20,101 nucleotides of DNA from Saprospiraceae bacterium (GTDB lineage Bacteria > Bacteroidota > Bacteroidia > Chitinophagales > Saprospiraceae), in NCBI GenBank assembly GCA_016722285.1, contig JADKGI010000026.1:1-20101 (forward strand), in the 5' to 3' direction. Shown one piece after another: positions 1 to 7,967 of the stretch. Position 1 is the stretch's first letter. Every line of letters starts with the position of its first letter. Under the pieces are notes generated by a model. That model had not been told where the DNA came from and ran no database searches. It saw only the letters and a program-made list of their open reading frames with translations. Position numbers and translations under genes: made by a program.

Positions 1-1214
1 TAACATCTATTCAGGCTGAAAATACCTTCTTAAGAACACAGGGAAGAAATTACGTTAAGCAAAACCATAGTGTAAGCAATAATACAAAAGTCTTTAATCC
101 AAATGCAACACCAAGTTATTTATCAAGAATTCCATGTCCCTGCTCGGCGTTTTACAACGTCTGAGTGATGCCATGGCTGTGCCATAAATGAAATCAGATC
201 GCCTGGCATGTAAGAGGTAGAAACAGACAGGCACATAATCATGACTATGATTTTCTGAACAGGATGAGAACATCCACCTATAATGATGTCAGCGCAGCAA
301 ATGCTGCTACAGTGAGCAACCGATACAATGAAAGTCCTAACATATGACCTAAGTCGTAACATCTGACCATGAACAAAAAAGGTTACTATACCGATGCAGG
401 TAGTTGTCTATACAACCCTTGCTAGCACAAGTTTGCAATTTATGCTTATTGAACTACACAAAAGCCAAACAACAGAAAGTAAAATGTTGTGTGGCTTTGG
501 TGGTCTAGAGAAACACTGAGATGTTTTCCCATAGGAATTTCTTACCATTTTTTAGTGAACACTTTAACAAGGATACAGAAATTTAAAGCATATCTGTTTA
601 TCGAAAGACTTTAGATTGGTTTTAATTTAAAAGGAAAATACATTTTAAGAAACCTTTCCAATCAAACCAAAATATTTCAACTCGGGTAAGAAACTAATGA
701 AATTCAACAGAACCGACACATAGAGTTGGTATGTTCCAAAAGGGGCTGGGTATAATCATTTTTTAATTCTCCCCCGGAGAAGTCAAATAACTTTTTTAAA
801 GAAGATTCGTCAAGTTGAAACAAAGAGAACCGAAGTCGGAGAATCGGGGGTGGTGCATTCGTTTTAGAAGTACCCCGCTATGTTTATAAGTTGACTTTTT
901 GTCTTTTGTGATTCGTTGGGAAATTAAATTCCACATCTTTATTGATTTATTTCATAATTTTATTGTTGCTGATTGATGTGGACAGATCCTTTGTGCCATA
1001 AAATTTTATACACCAACTAATTTGTTAAAACAAGTTGAAAACCGAAAGCAAAGATGTATCCAGCATAGAAAGATTCGGGATTCGCCCAAATTACCCCTTA
1101 GGAGTAAATTTTAAAGAATTTGGCAAATAGGGCACACTTCATATTTTTATGATTTCCTGAGAGATAATTTTTCTAAAAACCAAATCAAAACCCGATCCAA
1201 GCCAAATTTAAAAT
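1..1214. other. Gene-free flank upstream of the integrase
   Basis: I see no credible gene on either strand here. The longest open stretch (minus strand, 123-362) has no recognisable domain and low-complexity, cysteine-rich composition, so I treat it as non-coding. The region holds at least two inverted repeats, listed separately or noted here: a long hairpin at 461-498, and a tight one at 767-781 (TTCTCC, three-base loop, GGAGAA). The patchy base composition and absence of frames suggest spacer or remnants of old insertions. Confidence 0.6.
461..498. other. Long inverted repeat, hairpin
   Basis: AAAGCCAAACAACA (461-474) and TGTTGTGTGGCTTT (485-498) are complementary at 13 of 14 positions around a 10-base loop. 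No T-run follows on the plus strand, so it is not a textbook terminator there. It could be a terminator-like or attenuator structure, or the footprint of a small mobile element. No gene is visible on either side to decide this. Confidence 0.6.
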
Positions 1215-1252
1215 AAAACCCTTGATAATCAATGTGTTATCAAGGGTTTTTT
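1215..1252. terminator. Perfect 14-bp stem terminator, probably bidirectional
   Basis: AAAACCCTTGATAA (1215-1228) pairs perfectly with TTATCAAGGGTTTT (1237-1250) around an 8-base loop. The stem is flanked by A-rich sequence on the left and T-rich on the right, so it can terminate in either direction. On the minus strand it lies directly after a short tRNA-like 3' sequence, as expected for a tRNA gene terminator. On the plus strand it insulates the integrase from upstream transcription. Confidence 0.8.
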
Positions 1253-1269
1253 GGAACTGGACGGGACTC
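1252..1269 (-). other. Candidate attachment site, possible tRNA 3'-end remnant
   Basis: On the minus strand this reads GAGTCCCGTCCAGTTCCA, ending at the terminator hairpin. GAGTCCCGT matches the 3' half of a typical tRNA T-arm (TTCGAGTCCCGT), and the rest could be the acceptor strand. The remainder of a tRNA is not present on the integrase side. Tyrosine recombinases often integrate at tRNA 3' ends and leave such a fragment at one junction, so I infer this may be the att core. The acceptor geometry is not perfect and no second copy is in the window. Confidence 0.3.
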
Positions 1270-1380
1270 CTACAACTTCTCTACCCTGCACCCAAATTCA
1301 TACTAAAATACTATATTACAGACATTAATACATATTAATTAATGTATTTTAATGCATTAAAAAGCATAATATTACATAAA

Positions 1381-1417
1381 ATGTTGTACCTAATGTTGTA
1401 CCTATTTTGTATATTTG
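1381..1417 (+). promoter_or_regulatory. Integrase promoter with tandem 12-bp repeat
   Basis: ATGTTGTACCTA occurs twice in perfect tandem (1381-1392 and 1393-1404), directly followed by TATATTTG (1410-1417), a perfect match to the Bacteroidota -7 element TAnnTTTG. The only candidate -33 TTG motifs lie inside the repeats (1384-1386, 23 bases away; 1396-1398, 11 bases away), neither at ideal spacing. The repeats may be operator or recombinase-arm sites. An AT-rich inverted repeat, ACATTAAT/ATTAATGT (1322-1329 and 1338-1345), lies further upstream. Confidence 0.55.
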
Positions 1418-1439
1418 CACTTTATTGATCAAATATATT

Positions 1440-2643
1440 ATGGCAACTGTAAAACTCCTATTGAAGCCCAATAAGGTGAATAAAGATGGTGAATCACCTC
1501 TTTATATCCGCATCACAAAGGATAGACAAAGTAAGTTTATCTCATTAGGTATAACCTTATTGCCGGACCAATGGGATGAAAAAAACAGAACTGTAAAAAA
1601 GCACCCAAATGCAGTTAGACTAAATAACCTGATCGCTCAGAAAGTGGCTGATGCACATGGTGTATCACTTGAAATGGAAACTAAAAATAAATTCGTTTCA
1701 AGTAAAGTCATTAAGAACAAAGTGATGGGTAAAATTCATTGACCTTTTCAGATTACGCAAATGACTACCTGAATAGAGTTTACAAGGAAAAAAGATGGGT
1801 ACTCATGATAAGGTTAAAGCAGTACTATCTAAACTCAACACATATACCAATAATGCCACCTTAAATTTTGGAGATATTGATGTTCAATTTTTAAAGAAAT
1901 ATGAATCGTATTTAAAGGACGATCTCGGCAATGGTATTAATACTGTCCACTCCAATCTTAAAATATTCAGAAAGCTATTTAATGACGCTGTGAGAGAAGA
2001 AATCATTGACTTTCAAAATAATCCTTTTAACAAATATAAATTAAAGACGGAGAAAGTTAAAATGGAATATCTTACAGAAGATGAGTTAAAATTATTTGAA
2101 GATATCATACTGGATAATGGGTCTATGCTAGATCACCATCGAAATGCATATGTGTTTTCATGTTATGCAGGTGGGATTAGAATTTCAGACATTCTTCAGT
2201 TAAAATGGAAAGATTTTGATGGTACTAACATCACTATAGAAATGTATAAAACCAAAGAAATGGTCAGCGTAAAACTCCCAAATAAAGCTCTGGAGATCAT
2301 AAGCAAATACAAAACCAATAGCCATAATGAAAGTAGAAAATTATATTTTCCCATTTCTTGATAGTACCAGAGAATATGATGAAGAACAATTATATAAAGC
2401 TATATCATCCAGAACAGCTTATGCAAAATAAAGATCTTGGTAAAATTGTAAAAAAAACCGAATTGGGTAAAGATATCAGTTACCACTCATCAAGACACAC
2501 TGGTTACAAGAGCACTCAGAAAAGGTATGCGAATTGAGTATGTTTCAAAGCTATTAGGGCATTCATCTATAAAGACGACCCAGATTTATGCAAAGATTGT
2601 AAATGCTGAACTGGACAAAGCAATGGATGTTTTTAATGATTAA
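1440..2643 (+). pseudogene. Tyrosine recombinase (site-specific integrase), frameshifted
   Basis: This would catalyse integration and excision of the element. The start is ATG 1440 (MATVKLLLKPNK), 22 bases after the -7 box. The N-terminus resembles the arm-binding domain of Bacteroidota integrases (DGESPLYIRI, ISLGI, W-D). A SAM-like core-binding domain follows (FLKKYESYL, LGNGINTVHSNLKIFRKLFNDAV). The catalytic domain keeps every expected residue: Arg in YAGGIRISDILQLKW, His-x-x-Arg in SYHSSRHT, His in LLGHSSI, and the Tyr nucleophile in TQIYAKI. These lie in different frames: breaks fall near 1740, 1797-1799 (GGG where GGGG restores the frame), about 2355, about 2430 and about 2507. Restored length is about 400 residues, normal for the family. 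As written it is not functional; assembly error is a real alternative to decay. Confidence 0.88.
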
Positions 2644-2658
2644 TTTACTATATTATGA

Positions 2659-3536
2659 ATGAAATATCAAAACGGGAGTTCTTTTGTAAGTGTCTTGAAT
2701 GCTGTTGGTGGTAGGCTACAAAAAAGTATTACTTATGGGGACCATTTAAGTGACACCAAAGATAATAACGTTTTAAAAGTTGTAAATCAAAGGAAAAAAA
2801 GATAGAGTATATACAATCTCAATTAGATTTATTCACAAGATTTCTAGAAGTAGAAGATGTCACTATTGGCCATTATGCAGTTGAAGTCGCTAAAGATAAC
2901 ATTACATTAAGCCAAGAAAACACATTTATCCACCAGCACATTTTAAAAATGTGTCGTGCATTCATAATTGACTTTTTTTATGATGAGTTTGATGAATATG
3001 TAAAATCACTTCCACCTGATACTGACTTTGATGATATAAATGTATGTATAAATTTTTTACCAGAATTATGTAAAGACGAATCAAAAAAGGACTTGATTAC
3101 TCGATTCACTTTTTCTATGGAGCAAGGACTAAGAAAAAGAAGATTTGATATTAAACTAGATAGTTTAACTACTAAAGATGATTATGAATCAAAATCAGAA
3201 ATATATAATAAAGTCGTAAACAATGAAGTATCGAAGGAAAATGAATCCGATAACAAATATAGAATTAGTCTAAATAGGCTTTTGGCCAAGTATCATAATT
3301 ACCATTCAAAAGGAAACGACAACCAAGATTATCAATATGTTAAAAACCTTGGTTACATTGCACCTGATGGATGTAGTACAAAAGACAATTATTGCTCAGG
3401 TCATATGCATGGATGGATAAGATTACATATGATGAGAAAAATCGTCTTAAAAAATGCACCATTCAATTCATACAAAGAAAAAATTGACTTTGTTGTATTG
3501 CATCTCGAAGCTATTCCAAAGCATTTTCATGCTTAA
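2659..3536 (+). pseudogene. Unknown protein 1 of a coupled pair, one frameshift
   Basis: I do not recognise this family. Translation starts at ATG 2659 (MKYQNGSSFVSVLNAVGGRLQ), 15 bases after the integrase stop, and breaks at an A7 run (2794-2800). One added A continues the frame into KKIEYIQSQLDLFTRFLEVEDV and on to the stop at 3534-3536, giving about 292 residues. The product is charged, with Asp/Glu-rich and Lys-rich stretches. Near the end it has a His/Cys-containing patch (GYIAPDGCSTKDNYCSGHMHGW, roughly positions 235-256), but no motif I can assign to an enzyme. No signal peptide or membrane segment is apparent. The stop overlaps the next gene's start in ATGCTTAA, implying translational coupling. 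Position next to the integrase suggests an element-specific role. Confidence 0.5.
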
Positions 3537-5166
3537 CATCAAGTTAAACGATGATGGTGAAGATGTGTTTACAACATTTCCTGAAACCGATGAAGATGCA
3601 TTATATTTATTTGAAATTGGGTTTAAATTAAGAAATGATGAGTTAACTACCTTAAAAAACAACGGAACCAAAGAAATACTGGCCATACCTTTGAAGTCAT
3701 TTAAAGAGTTAAAAGATGAAGTACATAAAAGAATAGAAAATTCAAGAGATCCAAAAGTACTAATTGAAAACGAGTTATTGAAATTGGATGCTATGTTCAT
3801 CAATGAAAAAAGGACAAACCCAGGTTACTATTTTAAACTTGAATACGATCGACAAATCAATGTAACAGAATATAAGCATAATCCACAAGAATGGTATATG
3901 TCCAAGTGCTATAATCGAGTACATACCAATTGTAAAGCCATATGTCGATTATTACTTTTATCTTAAAGGAATATTAGAAAATGAAACAAAATTTCTTAAT
4001 GATAAATCATTAGCATCTTCAATCAATAATTATAAGGAAGATTTCTTTGAAAGTTACGAAAATTTAAATGAAATTGAAGCTCAAGTATGCTCTAACCTTG
4101 CTTCTTCATTCTGTAGTAATATTTATATCGAGTTGAAATACCAAGAAGAGTATTTTAGTGAGCAAATACCTGAAACGCATGATAGAGATTTTATTATTAA
4201 ATTTATCGAATCTAAAGCAAAGGGATTTAAAAAAATTAAGAATAAGTGTCCTGACTATTTACTAAATGTTTGTGAAAATTACATGCTCTCTTTATTGAAA
4301 TTGGAAAAAGATGGTGTTTATACTGATACTGAAGATTCGTGGTTCAATGTTCGAAATTATTTTGCTCATGCATTTAAAGAGCAAATTTGTCAATTAGGTA
4401 TTAGATTTGTCAGCAAGGAAGATGTGAAAAAGAAAACTATGGATTTTGGGACGATATTTTAGACAATAAAGATTCACTAATCAAATTTAAAAGAAAACCA
4501 TTGGAAGCCTATTTGAGATAGTATCTCAAATTAAATGGAACCATACTTTATTGCGAATAGTCAAAGATTATAAGAATGGGGTTTTGAGTGATGATAATTA
4601 TTATTTTCGAATTGATCTGATTAAATGGGGTTTGATTGATGATATAGAAGGAGATCCAAACGTATCGACAGATGAAAATGACCGTTTTGATCAAGAAAAC
4701 ATCGACACTAATGGAAATGATTATGAAAATGAAAATCACAATATTACACAGAACCATTTTTAATAGTTAAATCAAAAACTTCTGGTTTCAATTTCAGAAA
4801 AGTCATGACACCTGATGAATTAAAATCATTTTTAGAAATCCACCATGATCTATTATACGATCAAAATTTTATTGTAAAGAACGTTACTAACTTCCAGAAA
4901 TGCCTATCAAGGATCAAAAGAATTTAATAAAATTTTATGGAAGGGATCATTTCCTGAGCTAAAGTATTATGTCCAACGGCTTTCAAAAAGATTACAAATA
5001 GAAATTTTTTGGGGCTATTGCATCACAGATTTATTTAAGACCTGAAGGCTGTGAATTTACAAAGGAAGAGTTAAGGAAAACTAAGACATCAAAAGGCGAT
5101 ATAAAGAGCATTCCCTACTTGATAAAATTGTTTGAATTTCTACTCGACACTCGACACATGAAATAA
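3529..5166 (+). pseudogene. Unknown protein 2 of a coupled pair, several frameshifts
   Basis: Start ATG 3529 overlaps the stop of the preceding gene. The reading MLNIKLNDDGEDVFTTFPETDE runs to about 3900, then changes frame into IEYIPIVKPYVDYYFYLKGILE and continues to about 4445. Adding one T in the run 4444-4447 gives DFWDDILDNKDSLIKFKRKPLEAYLR. Further shifts near 4517 and at 4759-4763 (T5 to T6) lead through an acidic Asn/Asp-rich linker (about 4660-4760) to a C-terminal region with ILWKGSFPELKYYVQRL and IYLRPEGCEFTKEELRK, ending at 5164-5166. Restored length is about 545 residues. The W-x-G-S-x-x-E-L pattern resembles C-terminal regions of several Bacteroidota mobile-element proteins, but I cannot name the family. 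A separate gene starting at ATG 4805 (MTPDELKSF) is a possible alternative for the last part. The last codons overlap the CTCGACA repeats. Confidence 0.45.
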
Positions 5167-5397
5167 ATGTTTAATATCATTTCGATATAATTTACACCTA
5201 ATTTCATCAGCATTTGCTTTACTTGCACTGCACTCGACACTCGACACCTCGACATGTTTCAATTAATGAGAAAAATCGGCAAATCAGACCGCTATATCTT
5301 TGTGTCGATAATTTTCATTAACACAAAATTCTCAACGCAAATGCAAGCACTAATCATCTCCAGGAGAATTTTGATGAAGTAATCAAACGTCTCGACA
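5142..5397 (+). repeat. CTCGACA iteron-like cluster
   Basis: CTCGACA occurs at 5143-5149, 5150-5156, 5233-5239, 5240-5246 and 5248-5254. A 16-bp direct repeat, ACTCGACACTCGACAC, therefore stands at 5142-5157 and 5232-5247. An inverted GTGTCGA lies at 5302-5308 and one more CTCGACA at 5391-5397, inside the following gene. The spacing and position just before an excisionase-like gene and a primase-like gene suggest binding sites for a replication initiator or excisionase, but this is inference. Confidence 0.6.
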
Positions 5398-5618
5398 AAA
5401 TCCAACAGGAAGTATCAAACAAACAGAAATCTCCAGTCGATACTTTTATTGATAATCAGGAATTTATCCAAGTAATGAATGTATCCAAACGTACAGCTCA
5501 ATCCTGGCGTGATGAATGAATAATTTCTTTCTCACAGATAGGTAGCAAAATTTACTACCGCATGTCTGATGTACAAGCTCTTTTGGATAAACATTATAAA
5601 CCGGCCTTCAAAAAATAA
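5322..5618 (+). pseudogene. Excisionase-like helix-turn-helix (HTH_17/MerR-like) protein
   Basis: The frame reads NFDEVIKRLDKIQQEVSNKQ, then FIQVMNVSKRTAQSWRDE, a stop (TGA 5517-5519), then IISFSQIGSKIYYRMSDVQALLDKHY to the stop at 5616-5618. This is the pattern of the small winged-helix proteins used by Bacteroidota elements as recombination directionality factors: a helix-turn-helix followed by the wing G-x-K-I-Y-Y-R. GGA (Gly) is the residue expected at the TGA, so one substitution restores the protein. No ATG is available in frame after the upstream stop at 5319-5321; an ATT at 5328 or a shifted upstream start are the options. It ends 4 bases before the VirE_N/DUF3987 gene, so the two probably form one operon. 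Confidence 0.65.
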
Positions 5619-5622
5619 AATT

Positions 5623-7889
5623 ATGAACAACTATATTTCTATTATGGCAAAAAGTACCATTTTTCACAGCTTTCATACGAAGGTTGAAAATTTGACCCTG
5701 CTTAAGATATTACAAGACATATCATCTGACAAATATAAAGATCAGATAGAAAATATCAGAGATCTCATTTCCCAAGGAAAGATAGATGATGCAGATAGAA
5801 AAAAGAAATTATTACCTGCATTTACACCATCCGGAACTTTTGACTCCGGCCGTAAAGCAGAAAAGATTACAAGTTACAATAGTCATATCATTCTTGACTT
5901 TGACAAATTATCATCAGAACAATTATCAGCTGCATTTCAAAAGGCTTCCAGGTTAACTTACACATTTGCTGCTTTTATAAGTCCAAGTGGAAATGGACTT
6001 AAAGTTATAGTTTTAGTAGATACAGGATTGGAGCAACATCAGGAAGCATATAAACAAGTTGCGAATCATTATTCAAAGGAATTGGAATTAATTGTTGATT
6101 CATCAGGTAAAGATGTTTCAAGACTTTGTTTTATGTCATATGATCCGTTGTGTTACAGGCAGTTTAAGCCAACTCCTTTCAATGTAAACATAACATCAAA
6201 AATTACCCCTGAAATTGAAATGCCAAGGTTAGAACCAGTCACTATTGAGCGTTCGGTCGATGTGGATACGGATTATTCAGATATTTTTAATAAGTGTATT
6301 GAATTTACGAATAAGAAAGCTCAATACTTTGAAGGCAACCGAAATAATTACATACATCTTTTAGCCTGTAACACCAATAGGTTGGCTGTGCCGGAAGATA
6401 AAGCTACAAAATTGATTACCCAAAACTTTGACTTCAATCCTGAAGAAATCCGAAATACAATTCATAGCGCATATTCAAATAATACAGATGACTTTGCAAA
6501 GTTTGCAAAGTTTGCAAAGTTATCAGAAAAGGATGAGACTGTATCAAAAGATGAAATGATGCTCAATATGCCATACATTCCGGCTAGTATTTTTGATAAA
6601 TTACCAAATATACTAAAAAACGGGTGCTCAGTTTTTCAGGACCAAAGAGAAAGGGATGTATTTTTAATAGGTGCTTTCCCCATTATTAGTGGATGTATGA
6701 GAAATGTGAAAGGACTATATCGTGGTAAAGAGCACTATGCAAATTTAAATGTATTTATCATTGCCCCTGCTGCCAGTGGTAAAGGTACTATGGTATTTTC
6801 AAAAATGCTTGGAGATAAATATCATGATAAGTTGGTTGAAGAAAGTAAACAGAAATTGAAGGTGTATGAAATCGAATTGGCAGAGTACAAAAAGAAACTC
6901 GCAAGATCTAAAACGGATACTTCAGAACTGGAACCGCCGGTTGAGCCACCATTCAAAGTTTTGTTTATCCCTGCTAATAATAGCAGTGCAAGAGTAATTC
7001 AGCACCTACAGGAAGGAGATGAAAATGGCATTTTTTGCGAAACAGAAGCAGATACAATGGGTAATGTATTTAAGCAGGACTGGGGTAGTTATTCTGATTT
7101 ATTACGAAAAGCATTTCATCACGAACCTATTTCTTACAGCCGTAAAACAAATAAGGAATGGGTTGAAATCAAAAGCCACGTTTATCCGTAGCTTTAGCAG
7201 GTACTCCAGGTCAAGTTGAGAATTTGATAAAATCTGCTGAAGATGGACTTTTTAGTAGGTTTATATTTTATGTTTTTAAATCAGAAGCGGAGTGGGTTGA
7301 TGCCTCTGAAACTATTGGTGGGGTCAATCTTTCCGAACATTTTACTTTATTGTCTGCCGATGTTTTATCTTTTGTAGAATTTATTCATCAAAACGAAACC
7401 ATGACATTTAAACTCACAAGTGAGCAATGGACCAGACTAAATAACTATGGAAAATCAGTCACCAGTAATATGATAACTTTTATTAGTGAAGATATGGCGA
7501 GCACATCAAAACGTCTTGGTTTAATCCTGTACAGAATTTGTATGATTATTACATCACTTAGATATTTTGACAATGGAGAAATAACAGCTGATATCACTTG
7601 CACAGATGATGACTTTGATTTGTCTTTGCAGATTATTATGACTCTTCAGGAGCATTCTATTATAATGTTTAAAGATCTGCCAAAATCCGGAACGGTCACT
7701 GATAAAGTGGTGAAATTATTTTTTGATGCTTTGCCAGAACGTTTTAAAAGGAAGGAAGCAATTGAAATTGCAGGTGAAAGATTTAATATTAAGGAACGAA
7801 CAGCTGACCTATATCTTTCTAAATTGGTAGCTTTCAAATGGTTGGATAAGTCAAAAGCTGGGGATTATTACAAACTAAAATCAAATTAA
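5623..7889 (+). pseudogene. BT4734/VirE_N plus DUF3987 primase/helicase-like protein, one frameshift
   Basis: This is probably a replication protein of the element. ATG 5623 (MNNYISIMAKS) is the first start; ATG 5644 (MAKSTIFHSF) fits the usual family start equally well. The N-terminal BT4734-like domain shows LLPAFTPSGTF, an Asp-x-Asp (ILDFDKL, near residue 92) and SPSGNGLKVIV, features shared with primase-like folds. The DUF3987 domain follows, with a P-loop-like APAASGKGT near residues 380-389. The frame breaks at the A4 run 7171-7174: one more A gives KSPRLSVALAGTPGQVENLI, joining the second part, which ends in a winged-helix-like tail (FKRKEAIEIAGERFNIKERTAD). Restored length is about 755 residues. 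Three tandem TTTGCAAAG units in the linker encode FAKFAKFAK. Gene families are well supported; the replication role is inferred. Confidence 0.82.
6493..6519 (+). repeat. Three tandem TTTGCAAAG units inside the DUF3987 gene
   Basis: TTTGCAAAG is repeated perfectly at 6493-6501, 6502-6510 and 6511-6519, encoding FAKFAKFAK in the linker between the two domains. The core TTTGCAAA is palindromic. The same TTGCAA core recurs three times at 7892-7915 just after the gene, so the repeat may be a binding site rather than only a coding feature. Confidence 0.85.
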
Positions 7890-7940
7890 CCTTGCAATCT
7901 TTGCAACCTTTGCAAGGTTGCCATTTAAAACCTATATTTG
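7888..7940 (+). promoter_or_regulatory. hsdM promoter overlapped by a TTGCAA inverted repeat
   Basis: AACCTTGCAA (7888-7897) and TTGCAAGGTT (7910-7919) form a perfect 10-bp inverted repeat with a 12-base loop that contains another TTTGCAACC. TATATTTG (7933-7940) matches the -7 element TAnnTTTG, with a TTTG at 7909-7912 placed 20 bases upstream as a -33 element. The right arm of the repeat therefore covers the -33 box, which is what a repressor operator looks like. The same structure could instead act as terminator of the preceding gene. Confidence 0.6.
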
Positions 7941-7967
7941 CAAAATGTTAAAAATTAATGTTTTCTT

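Larger units (their letters stand above)
1252..7889. mobile_element. Integrative element end (integrase to VirE_N/DUF3987), partial
   Basis: The run of integrase, unknown gene pair, excisionase-like HTH and VirE_N/DUF3987 genes is all on the plus strand and follows the usual order of the recombination/replication end of Bacteroidota integrative or mobilizable elements. The left limit is set by the candidate attachment site. The right limit is not visible: the restriction locus and later genes may be cargo of the same element, and a second attachment site would then lie beyond the window. No relaxase, coupling protein or transfer gene is seen. Confidence 0.45.

Noticed and set aside
148..161. 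CGTTTTACAACGTC is identical to part of lacZ alpha, with GAATTC close by at 127-132, suggesting vector contamination.
   Set aside because: The match is only 14 bases and the sequence on both sides departs completely from any lacZ or polylinker sequence.
123..362. A 79-codon minus-strand open frame in the left flank.
   Set aside because: No domain, no ribosome-binding or promoter signal, unusual cysteine-rich composition; it looks like chance.
5142..5254. CTCGACA repeats as a CRISPR array.
   Set aside because: Units are only 7-16 bases, without regular spacers or adjacent cas genes.
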